Position numbers and translations under genes: made by a program
Assembly: GCA_025353305.1 (NCBI GenBank)
Contig: JANXQX010000259.1
Location: forward strand, 7,028-71,027
Reading direction: 5' to 3'
Length of the DNA: 64,000 nucleotides
DNA from: Holophagaceae bacterium
GTDB lineage: Bacteria; Acidobacteriota; Holophagae; Holophagales; Holophagaceae
Shown here: positions 8,518 to 15,972 of the stretch, piece by piece
Position numbering within the stretch: position 1 is the first letter of the stretch
How the letters are laid out: every line of letters starts with the position of its first letter
The notes under the pieces: generated by a model
The model's input: the letters and a program-made list of their open reading frames with translations, nothing else
What the model was told of the DNA's origin: nothing
Databases searched by the model: none

Positions 8518-9885
8518 CTACCCCATCGTGATCCACTGCCCGCTTTCACCGCGCAGGGGGGCTTCAGGCATTTCATTTTCCTTGAACAGGAAGTGGCTGC
8601 TGTTCCAGGCGGCGCAATGATCGCAGCGGTCGGTGAAATCGGTTGTGCGATGGCCGCAGACACCGCACTCGAACCGTAATTTCAGCACACCCAGGTTGCG
8701 AAGCAGTTGGCGGTATTCGTTCAGCGCCGCATCCAGGCGCCCGCGGCGGCTGTGGATCTTCGCCATGTAGAAATACAGGATGGGCGAATAGACCACCTGG
8801 CTGCGCACTTCCAGGAATTGCTCCAGCGCTTCGTCCAGGATTTCCAGGCGATAGAGCATCTTGCCCAGGAAGAATTTCGCCAGCACCGCATGTTCGCTGG
8901 TGGCGGAGATGCGGCGCAACACCGCCAGGCCTTCCTCGGGCCGTCCGCTCTGGATGAAATAGTCCTCGATCTCCTGCAGGAATGCGCCTTCGCCGGTGCT
9001 GCGGAAACCTTCTACCCACACTTCCAGACCCTGGTCTTCCTGATCCTGCAGGATGCGGCATCGGCCCAGGGACAGATAAGCCGGGATGAAGTTGGGGTCG
9101 TCCTTCACCACCTGCTGGAAGGCCTGCGCGGCATCCTTGTATTGGTCCGCGTCCACCTTCAGCAGGCCGACCTGGTAGGCCAGGGCCAGTCCTTGAGCCT
9201 TTTCTCCGGCACTGAGTTCACCCGAAAAATGGGAGAGCAGTTTCTTATGCATTTCCAGGGCTTCGTCCCAGCGCTGGGCTTCAGTATGCAAGGCCCTGAG
9301 CCGGCGCAAGGCCCGCAGGGCCTGCTTGGGCGCGACTGAGACGATTTTCTTCAGCACACCCTTGGCGCCATCGGAATTACGTGCGGCCAGCAGTGCTTCC
9401 GCCAATTGATAGCGAGCTTCCACGTGGTCCGGATGCTTCAGGCAGAACTTCTCGAAATGCTTCGCCGCCGCCTCGCCGTCTCCGCTCTTCAGCATCACGT
9501 CGCCGTAGAGCATCGCCGTGCCCAGATGCTCGGGATGATCGGCGTACATCTCTTCCAGCATCACCTTGGCTTTGGAAAGGAGGCCATGGGCGATCAGTGT
9601 CCGCGCATCGGAAAGGCGGCTGGATAGGCGACGGCCCATCCGGGTTGCCGCCGAAGCATTAAGCCCCTTCACCATGTCCCTGAGTGCGGCGTAGCCGTTG
9701 TAGATCAGGTTGATGAGAAAGCCCACCGCGAGCACCACGAGCGTGAAGACCCACACGCGGATCTGCGTTTCCCCATAAAGGATCATAGGGCTGTTGAATA
9801 AGGTGGAATTGCTGACGTACAGGTTGGCCAACAACACCAGTACGGCACCGATGAGCACGACCATCAAGAAACTGAACAGGCGCAT
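8518..9885 (-). CDS. LapA-LapB-like fusion: two-helix membrane anchor, TPRs and zinc ribbon
   Basis: The first 65 residues hold two membrane helices (FLMVVLIGAVLVLLANLYV and VWVFTLVVLAVGFLINLIY) spaced like LapA (DUF1049). About 350 residues of tetratricopeptide repeats follow. The C-terminus ends in a rubredoxin-like zinc ribbon with two CxxC pairs (CGVCGHRT and CDHC), the hallmark of LapB/YciM. In E. coli, LapB controls LpxC turnover and LPS supply at the inner membrane, beside LapA. I chose ATG at 9885 (455 aa), which has AGAGG upstream; an in-frame TTG at 9903 is possible. Fusion of the LapA part is my inference from topology. A family 1 repeat lies just upstream. Confidence 0.85.
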   Translation of the reverse strand: MRLFSFLMVVLIGAVLVLLANLYVSNSTLFNSPMILYGETQIRVWVFTLVVLAVGFLINLIYNGYAALRDMVKGLNASAATRMGRRLSSRLSDARTLIAHGLLSKAKVMLEEMYADHPEHLGTAMLYGDVMLKSGDGEAAAKHFEKFCLKHPDHVEARYQLAEALLAARNSDGAKGVLKKIVSVAPKQALRALRRLRALHTEAQRWDEALEMHKKLLSHFSGELSAGEKAQGLALAYQVGLLKVDADQYKDAAQAFQQVVKDDPNFIPAYLSLGRCRILQDQEDQGLEVWVEGFRSTGEGAFLQEIEDYFIQSGRPEEGLAVLRRISATSEHAVLAKFFLGKMLYRLEILDEALEQFLEVRSQVVYSPILYFYMAKIHSRRGRLDAALNEYRQLLRNLGVLKLRFECGVCGHRTTDFTDRCDHCAAWNSSHFLFKENEMPEAPLRGESGQWITMG

Positions 9886-9909
9886 TGGATAATCCTCTAC
9901 CAAAGCTTA

Positions 9910-10018
9910 GCGAGCGTTACGAAATAACCAGCGCTTTTCTGGTTAGGTTCGTTACGCACGCTTATGCCGGACGAAGGACGACGAAGCGAGCGTTACGAAA
10001 TAACCGGCGCTTTTCTGG
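9910..10018 (+). repeat. Family 1 repeat, copy C, with a tandem half copy
   Basis: Copy C starts GCGAGC-GTTAC at 9910, with inner stem AACCAG/CTGGTT and a seven-base loop. It ends GTTAC-GCACGC-TTATGCCGG near 9970, where the second hairpin is degraded. The first 33 bases recur at 9986-10018 with one difference, a period of 76 bases. The half copy ends against the stop codon of the uracil-DNA glycosylase gene. It fills most of the gap between that gene and the LapB-like gene. Confidence 0.75.
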
Positions 10019-10876
10019 TCAGGGATGCTCCTCCAGCCAAGCCCGCGCCGCCTTCAGATCCGACCAGACGGCGCGACGGACTTCATCTGTGTACTGGCGC
10101 AAAACATAGGCTGGATGGAACGTCGGCATGATCGGGATGGCCCTGTGCAATTCCAGCCGTTGCCAGGATCCCCGCACCTTGGTGATGCCGGTTTGAACCC
10201 CCAGGAGTTCTTTCAACGGGGTGGCTCCCAACGTCACGATGACGCTTGGGTCTATGAGCTCGATCTGCCGTTTCAGGTACCCGAGGCAGGTTTGGGCTTC
10301 CTGCGATGTCGGCGTGCGATTGTCCGGCGGCCGGCACTTCACCACGTTGGCGATGTAAACCTGGCCCCGCGTGAACCCCATGCCCCCGATCATCTTGTCC
10401 AGCAGTTCGCCGGCTTTTCCCACAAAAGGCCGTCCTTGTTGGTCTTCGTCCTTGCCGGGGCCTTCCCCGATGAACATGAGCCGAGCCTTCGGGTCTCCCT
10501 CGCCGAAGACGAATCGGAAGCGTCCAGGCCCGAGCGGGCAGGCCAGGCAGCCTTGGATGCAGACCGCCAATGAAGCCAGGTCTGGAGCGGAAGCCCAGAT
10601 ATCCAAGGGTGGATTCCCGACCGGATCGCCTGGGGGTGTGTAGCCAGGAGCCGGGGCAGGCCGGGGGATCGGTGGCCGGGCTTGCCCAGGGGCAAGGCGA
10701 GAGGCCGGATGGGAAGAAAGCGAATGAGAATCAGTCTGAACGGGTGCCACAGGCCGGTCTGCGGCTGGCGTTGGTGCAGCCTCTGCCAACGGCTCCCCAA
10801 CCAGGCCCATGACACCCAGCTCACGGAGCGTGTCGGCCCAGGGTATGAAGGGATTTGGCTGCTGGATGGGGTCCAT
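10019..10876 (-). CDS. Uracil-DNA glycosylase, family 4 (4Fe-4S)
   Basis: The enzyme removes uracil from DNA as the first step of base excision repair. After a Pro-rich, poorly conserved N-terminal tail of about 95 residues, the catalytic domain shows the family 4 motifs. These are CIQGCLACPLG (first two cluster cysteines), GEGPGKDEDQQGRPFVGKAG, NVVKCRPPDNRTP and EAQTCLGYL (remaining cysteines), and HPAYVLR near the C-terminus. The 285 aa length exceeds the minimal family size because of the tail. The ATG at 10876 faces the divergent sigma-factor gene. Its stop codon borders a family 1 repeat half copy. Confidence 0.92.
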   Translation of the reverse strand: MDPIQQPNPFIPWADTLRELGVMGLVGEPLAEAAPTPAADRPVAPVQTDSHSLSSHPASRLAPGQARPPIPRPAPAPGYTPPGDPVGNPPLDIWASAPDLASLAVCIQGCLACPLGPGRFRFVFGEGDPKARLMFIGEGPGKDEDQQGRPFVGKAGELLDKMIGGMGFTRGQVYIANVVKCRPPDNRTPTSQEAQTCLGYLKRQIELIDPSVIVTLGATPLKELLGVQTGITKVRGSWQRLELHRAIPIMPTFHPAYVLRQYTDEVRRAVWSDLKAARAWLEEHP

Positions 10877-10963
10877 GGTTCTAGACTATCCAGATGGGAC
10901 TCTAACCAGGTCCTCTTCGGGAACCTTCTTTCTCCCCCGGGCATCCAAGCCTCGGAGCGAAGC

Positions 10964-11515
10964 ATGCAAAGCCCCAATGAGCCGATAGAACAACTAAAGC
11001 CCAGCGGCCACTTGGCCGAAAATTCCCCTTTCGGCACAGCCGCAGATTATTACAGTGCTTTCTCTGAACTCTATCCACGGCTGGTGAATTATGGCCGTCG
11101 TTTTGGCGCTGTCTACCCTGAGGATATCGCCCAAGAAGCCTTTGTCATCCTGATGCAGCGGCAAGTGGCCGTGGAACACCCCACTGCTTTCCTCTACGGC
11201 ACCGTGCGGACCCTGGCGCTCACCGAACGCCGGCCCATGAAAAACCAGAACCTCAGCCTTGAGATGGTCATGGAGCCCGGCAGATCAGCAGACGCCGAAG
11301 AGCAGCTGCTGAACCGTGAAATCCGGGAGAGGATGCGCACACTGTCCCCCACATTCCGCGAAGCCCTGTGGCTCTTCGTGGTCGAAGGCCTTTCCATCCG
11401 TGAGATCTCCGACATCCTAAGCATCCCTGAGGCCACCGTGAAGACCCGAATTCATCGCGCCAAGGCCCAGCTCAAAGACCAATTGAACCCCGGAGGCATC
11501 CATGCCCTGGCTTGA
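10964..11515 (+). CDS. ECF-type RNA polymerase sigma factor
   Basis: This 183-aa sigma-70 family protein has a region 2 (YPRLVNYGRRFGAVYPEDIAQEAFVILMQ, split by a short linker) and a clear region 4 (LSPTFREALWLFVVEGLSIR, then EISDILSIPEATVKTRIHRA) with the helix-turn-helix. The ATG at 10964 has GGAG six bases upstream; the longer open frame runs antisense to the glycosylase gene and is rejected. Its 3' end overlaps the next gene by 14 bases. That gene encodes a single-pass membrane protein, the usual arrangement of an ECF sigma factor with a membrane partner. Confidence 0.9.
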   Translation: MQSPNEPIEQLKPSGHLAENSPFGTAADYYSAFSELYPRLVNYGRRFGAVYPEDIAQEAFVILMQRQVAVEHPTAFLYGTVRTLALTERRPMKNQNLSLEMVMEPGRSADAEEQLLNREIRERMRTLSPTFREALWLFVVEGLSIREISDILSIPEATVKTRIHRAKAQLKDQLNPGGIHALA

Positions 11516-12113
11516 TCCCGCCCATCTAGAAGAAACCACCGAGGACCGCGAACTGCGTGCCGAACTGAGGGGCCTCCTCGGTTTGTCCATCGCCCTGCCC
11601 ACCAGCAGCTTTGAATCGAATTTCTTCGACGCGCAACCGACACCAGAGATGGTGAAACTCGCCGATAGCCTTCGTGCCGAAGCCCTGCGCCGCCGCAACA
11701 CCGCCCGCAACCGGCCCATGCGCATGCTCCTGGCCGCGGGCCTGCCCGTGGCCCTTGTCATCTCCGGCTTTGGCGCTTTGGGAGCCTGGGGCTACCAGCA
11801 AAAGAACCGCGCGGACCGCGCGGCCGCGGCGGCTGCGGTTACCGCCGCTGAAAAAAACAAGGTGGAGCGGGCCCATGAGTCCTCGCAGGCCCAGGTGAGC
11901 CGTGATCGTGATGGCCGGGTGGTTTCCCGGAAAGGAACGGCTTCCCCTATCCCTGAAACTGCGGCCAAGCTTGCCTCCAACAAGGACCACAGGGCTACGG
12001 GTACGACGACCTTCACGCCGAACAAGCCTGCAAAAGCTGACTACCCGGTAATCGAAGTGAAACAGCCCCTGGTTCTCCCGCCTGCCACCCAGGATCGAGT
12101 CAAGGCGCAGTAA
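11502..12113 (+). CDS. Single-pass membrane protein, putative anti-sigma factor
   Basis: I do not recognise a named domain. The protein has an N-terminal cytoplasmic part of about 72 residues, one membrane helix (MLLAAGLPVALVISGFGALG, about residues 74-95), then an Ala-rich, Lys-rich low-complexity outer part of about 105 residues. The 14-base overlap with the upstream ECF sigma gene implies coupled translation. Location and topology together suggest an anti-sigma factor that holds the sigma at the membrane. No zinc-binding HxxxCxxC motif is present, so it is not a classical ZAS protein. Confidence 0.6.
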   Translation: MPWLDPAHLEETTEDRELRAELRGLLGLSIALPTSSFESNFFDAQPTPEMVKLADSLRAEALRRRNTARNRPMRMLLAAGLPVALVISGFGALGAWGYQQKNRADRAAAAAAVTAAEKNKVERAHESSQAQVSRDRDGRVVSRKGTASPIPETAAKLASNKDHRATGTTTFTPNKPAKADYPVIEVKQPLVLPPATQDRVKAQ

Positions 12114-12121
12114 ATAAAATC

Positions 12122-12252
12122 AGGCTGTGGGCGGTCGGCTGTGGGCCGTAGGTAAAGCGGCAGACACCTTAAATGGAAGCTTTTCTTGCTTTTGGCTTCG
12201 ACCGTTTGCCCCTGGCCCACAGCTTTTAGCCCACGGCCCACTGCCCACAGCC
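12122..12252. repeat. Long inverted repeat at a convergent gene junction
   Basis: The left arm begins at 12122 (AGGCTGTGGGC, then GGTCGGCTGTGGGCC) and the right arm ends at 12252 (CCCACTGCCCACAGCCT). They pair over about 26 bases with three or four mismatches. Both arms consist of the word GGCTGTGGGC repeated with variation. The structure fills the 146-base gap between convergent genes and may act as a two-way terminator. Confidence 0.7.
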
Positions 12253-12259
12253 TATTTCA

Positions 12260-14179
12260 TCATCCTGCCTGTGCCTGCCCGGGGTTCCAGCCGCGCTCAT
12301 TCAACAGGCGCGCGCCCTGGATACGGGTCAGGCGGAATGCCATTTCCTCTTGATGCAGATGGCAGAAGGCCTGAAGGTGGTCTCCTTCCATGGTGCGCGG
12401 GGTGACGCGGCGCAATTGGGTGCGATGCGCGGCCGGCGGCAAGTATGTGAGTTCCACCATGAGGTTGCGGCCAGCGGCGTAATCGAGGATGAGCCGCATC
12501 TCTTCCGCGGCCTGATTGCCGCCCCCCAGATGCAGCATGGGCACGCGCTTTTGCACTTCCTGAAAGAGGTTCGGATCCTCGTCATGGAGCCTTTGCAGGG
12601 CTGCGCGGACCAATTGGCGAACCGGCTCCAGATGATGATTCATGCCTTTTTCGTCTACGAAGGAAAGGCAGGCCATGGACCAAAGGTACAGATCTTCTTC
12701 TTCGTCCAGGCTCACTGGCAGGAAACGCCCTGGTTTGGGCAGATAGCCCGCAGCCTTCAGCAGAGCGAAGGCGTTGCCATTGCCCTGAACTTCCAGAACG
12801 GTATCGGAAATGGGGACGAGCTTAAGAGGGAGGAGTTCCGGTCGGAGGCGCAGTTCATCGGCGAGGTGGGCCGTTCTTGTCCGCACCAGCCGTTTGCCCT
12901 GCTGCACTTCCACTTCACCCACGCGCTGGCCCAGGTCGTCCAACAGTTGAAGCAGTGTCGTCGGCATGGCGGCGCTGGAATCGCCGGTCCGATTTCCAAG
13001 ACGCTGCTTGATGTCATCAAGGTTGAGCCCGAAATCCAGAGCTCGCACAAAAGTATCCGGGCCGATGCGGAAGGTGACCATGGTATCCAGGCCTTCGACC
13101 TCGGCCAGCTGCGCCAGTTTGAGAAGGCGGTGCGGGTTTTGGAACATGGGTGTCAGCCCTTCCAGGGTGGGCTGCAAAACCAAGGGCGGTTCGGTCATGA
13201 GCGGCGCCCAGTGGGCATCGGTGCCGCGCAGATCGCGGAGCAGGTATTCCTGCGCCAGGGCCTCGCCGTGGGCCGTGAGGCTCAAGTGCTCTCGGGTCCC
13301 GTCCATGGTGATCAGGCCCATGCGCCCCAGAAATGGCAGAAATGAAGTGCGGGTGCGGCTCTCATCCAGCGAATGCAGTGTTTTCAGAAAAGCGAGAAAG
13401 GGCTGGATGGAAAGCACCTGTCCCCGGCGTTCCAGCAGGTGTTCCATTAAAAAACGGCGGTCTTCGGCCGGGGGCATGTCCCAAAGCGTCAGATCGTGCT
13501 CCAGCAGGCTGGCGAAGGCCCTCTCTGCCACCCACCTGGGGGGGTGAATCAGCACCGCCGGCACCAGCGTGTCCACGCGGCCCTCACGGCTCCACAGAAA
13601 TCCAAGCCGGTGCAGCAGGGTGAAAAGCAACGTGGCGTCGCGATCCTCCTGAAGGAAGACATTGCGGGAGAGAAGCTGGGTCAGATCCTTTTTCGCGGGC
13701 AGGCCACCCTTGAGAACCCGGATGCCAACCACGCAGCGCAGCAACACGGAGGTGAGCGCCATGGAGAAACCATAGAGCGGAGCGGGTTGCAGGAGCGCGT
13801 CTGGCTGCCCCTGAAAACTCAAAGAACAATCATCGAAATCCGCCAGGGCGTCGGCCACTCGTTCCGGGACTACCCAACCATCGCCACTGGGAAGGATCAG
13901 CCCAAGGTCCGCCAGATGGCCTTCCGTGCCAGGTTCGGGCAGTGTGCCTGATTCCACCAGATGCTTGAGCATGAGCAGATCCTTGCTTTCCAGATCCGCA
14001 AGGGTGTTGGAGAGCTGAGTGTAATCCTCAAGGTGGAAGACCATGGTCTTCAACAGCCGGAGACGGCCCTCGGGTTCTTCCTCCCACGCCCTCGGAATGG
14101 GCAGCTTGCGATATTCGCAGATCCTCCTCAGTTGCTCGTCGGTGCAATTGGATAGCAATTTGTACTGGGGAAGCGGCAT
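12260..14179 (-). CDS. Helicase-associated (XPB/Ssl2-like) domain protein with WYL-like C-terminus
   Basis: This 639-aa protein lacks helicase motor motifs: I see no Walker A or DExH box. Residues about 405-500 (LVLQPTLEGLTPMF, LAEVEGLDTMVTFRI, FVRALDFGLNLDDIKQRLGN) match the helicase-associated domain PF13625 found next to XPB/Ssl2 helicases. The last 80 residues (LILDYAAGRNLMVELTYLPP, then RRVTPRTMEGDHLQAFCHLH) resemble a WYL ligand-sensing domain. The N-terminal half is unassigned. ATG at 14179 is preferred because of GAGGA just upstream; the open frame extends 70 codons further without support. Proteins of this build are mostly uncharacterised, and a nucleic-acid sensing or regulatory role is inference. 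Confidence 0.7.
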   Translation of the reverse strand: MPLPQYKLLSNCTDEQLRRICEYRKLPIPRAWEEEPEGRLRLLKTMVFHLEDYTQLSNTLADLESKDLLMLKHLVESGTLPEPGTEGHLADLGLILPSGDGWVVPERVADALADFDDCSLSFQGQPDALLQPAPLYGFSMALTSVLLRCVVGIRVLKGGLPAKKDLTQLLSRNVFLQEDRDATLLFTLLHRLGFLWSREGRVDTLVPAVLIHPPRWVAERAFASLLEHDLTLWDMPPAEDRRFLMEHLLERRGQVLSIQPFLAFLKTLHSLDESRTRTSFLPFLGRMGLITMDGTREHLSLTAHGEALAQEYLLRDLRGTDAHWAPLMTEPPLVLQPTLEGLTPMFQNPHRLLKLAQLAEVEGLDTMVTFRIGPDTFVRALDFGLNLDDIKQRLGNRTGDSSAAMPTTLLQLLDDLGQRVGEVEVQQGKRLVRTRTAHLADELRLRPELLPLKLVPISDTVLEVQGNGNAFALLKAAGYLPKPGRFLPVSLDEEEDLYLWSMACLSFVDEKGMNHHLEPVRQLVRAALQRLHDEDPNLFQEVQKRVPMLHLGGGNQAAEEMRLILDYAAGRNLMVELTYLPPAAHRTQLRRVTPRTMEGDHLQAFCHLHQEEMAFRLTRIQGARLLNERGWNPGQAQAG

Positions 14180-14313
14180 GAATCCTCGCGCATAGCTATG
14201 GGCACACGTGACCTTCCAGTCTCTCACAGAGCGCTGGAATGTCCACGCTTGAATTTCATCAAGGCCCCCAGGTCCTCCTTCGTCCGACCCACGTTTTATG
14301 TTTGGATGGAGCC

Positions 14314-15342
14314 ATGACGCGCGTCGAAATCCTGGTCTCTCTCCTTCCTGGTTTTTTTCTTGCTGCCGGGGCCGAGCCTCTGCTTTCACTACGGCGCAGG
14401 GACCTGCCTTCCTACCGTCGGCACTGGCGTATTTTCATAACCTTGGCTATATCGAGCCTAGGGGCGCTATTGATGATGGGCAGCGGCCAAATGGGCCAGG
14501 GCCGATGGGGCAGCTGGCTGTTAGTGCTCCTGGGAACCGCGGCAGGATTGGCCGTGACCACGCTGGTCCGGTTGCGCTCCCGCGATCTCGCGGCCTGGGG
14601 GTGGCGCCGTGGCAGCAGCAAGAGGCCGGACCCGGCAAGGCCATTGATCCTGGTGGCGGATCCCCACTGGAGCGATGAACTGGTGGGCCTGCAAGCGGCT
14701 ACCCGGGTGCATCCAGACGCCGACTGGCTCTTTCTGGGAGATGTCTTTGATGTCTGGGTCGGGCTGCCAGGGATGACGTCCGATGCCCAACGGAGTTACC
14801 TGTCCTGGGTGCGGGAGCGCCGGCGCGCGGGGCGATGGGTGGGGCTTTGGATGGGCAACCGGGAATTTTTTCTGGATTACCACGCGGAGATTTTCGACCT
14901 CATGGGCGAAGGTGTGGCGTGTGCCCTGGAAGGGGAGAATCTGGCTTTCGAACACGGAGACCTGATCAACCCGGCGGACTGGCAGTACCGGTTGTGGAAC
15001 CGTCTTTCCCGTTCGGGCCCCATCTGGCTGTTGTTCCGCCTGATGCCAAGCAGGTTGGCCGCCTTCATCGCGGCCAAGCTGGAAAATCAGATGCGCACCA
15101 CCAATCGCGCCTTCAAACTGGTTTTTCCACGGGAAGCCTTCCGTGCGGCGGCAAAGACCCATGAGCCGGGCACTTTCATCACCGGCCACTTCCACACCCA
15201 CGAAACAGAAGGCAACGGCATTGCCCTCCCTTGGGCCTTTGAGGGGGCCTTCATGATGTGGCGGGAGGGCCAGGTGGAATCGTTGCCGTTTCCAGCGAAA
15301 AAAGAAGAAGACCCAACCTTCCTTTTGGATCAGCATCCATAG
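14314..15342 (+). CDS. LpxH-like metallophosphoesterase with N-terminal membrane helices
   Basis: Two hydrophobic segments fill about residues 1-80. A calcineurin-like metallophosphoesterase domain follows from about residue 110. Its metal-site motifs are VADPHW, DWLFLGDVFDVW, WMGNREFF, FEHGDLIN and TGHFHTHE. The spacing and the DVFDVW and GNREF segments resemble UDP-2,3-diacylglucosamine hydrolase (LpxH) of lipid A synthesis. It differs in having a membrane anchor and GNRE where GNRD is usual, so substrate is uncertain. The ATG at 14314 begins the first hydrophobic helix. The gene is divergent from the helicase-associated gene, with a 134-base gap in which I see no clear site. Confidence 0.75.
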   Translation: MTRVEILVSLLPGFFLAAGAEPLLSLRRRDLPSYRRHWRIFITLAISSLGALLMMGSGQMGQGRWGSWLLVLLGTAAGLAVTTLVRLRSRDLAAWGWRRGSSKRPDPARPLILVADPHWSDELVGLQAATRVHPDADWLFLGDVFDVWVGLPGMTSDAQRSYLSWVRERRRAGRWVGLWMGNREFFLDYHAEIFDLMGEGVACALEGENLAFEHGDLINPADWQYRLWNRLSRSGPIWLLFRLMPSRLAAFIAAKLENQMRTTNRAFKLVFPREAFRAAAKTHEPGTFITGHFHTHETEGNGIALPWAFEGAFMMWREGQVESLPFPAKKEEDPTFLLDQHP

Positions 15343-15369
15343 AATCAAGGTCACCGTGAGGAGGGCTTC

Positions 15370-15942
15370 ATGAACCGCATAAGCATGGCTGCTTCCATTT
15401 TTGGATTGGCGCTGATAAATGCCTGCTCAGGGTACACGGTCAAGACCGATTACGATCCCACGATCACCTATGCAAGCTACAAGACCTTCGATTGGTACGC
15501 CGCCTCCAAACGGGCCAAGGGCAAGGGCAGTGGCACCGATCCGCTCATGGACAAGCGGGTCAGGGCATCGGTCCAGCTAGTCTTGGAAGCAAAAGGCTTC
15601 AGGCAGGAGAAGGTGGCCGAGCCTGATTTCCTGGTGACCTACTACCCCATTTATCAGAACAAGAAATACCGCACCACCTCTAGCTTCGGCGGTGGCTATG
15701 GCTGGGGCCGACGGCAGTGGGGCTATGGCGTGGGCACTCACTTCAGCACCAGCCAGGTGCATAAATACCGCGAAGGCACCATCATCCTGGAAATCGTGGA
15801 CAGCAAGTCCAATCAGCTGGTCTGGCAGGGGGCTGCGGAAGGCGCGCTGACAAACCTCGATAATCCAGAGGACACCCAAGAAGGGATCAACAAGGCTGTG
15901 GGGGATCTGCTCGCGAATTTCCCGCCAGGAACGAAGAAATGA
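15370..15942 (+). CDS. DUF4136 lipoprotein
   Basis: The 190-aa product begins with a lipoprotein signal ending in the lipobox LINAC (Cys at about residue 19). The mature part fits the DUF4136 family: DYDPTITYASYKTFDWY near the start, ADFLVTYY-like EPDFLVTYY in the middle, and EGTIILEIVDSKSNQLVWQG near the end. A Gly/Tyr-rich loop (FGGGYGWGRRQWGYG) interrupts the domain. The Shine-Dalgarno at 15357-15364 (GAGGAGGG) fixes the start. Function of the family is unknown; location is probably the periplasmic face of a membrane. Confidence 0.85.
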   Translation: MNRISMAASIFGLALINACSGYTVKTDYDPTITYASYKTFDWYAASKRAKGKGSGTDPLMDKRVRASVQLVLEAKGFRQEKVAEPDFLVTYYPIYQNKKYRTTSSFGGGYGWGRRQWGYGVGTHFSTSQVHKYREGTIILEIVDSKSNQLVWQGAAEGALTNLDNPEDTQEGINKAVGDLLANFPPGTKK

Positions 15943-15972
15943 ATCAGTTTTGACTCACGAGCCCGAACCTGA

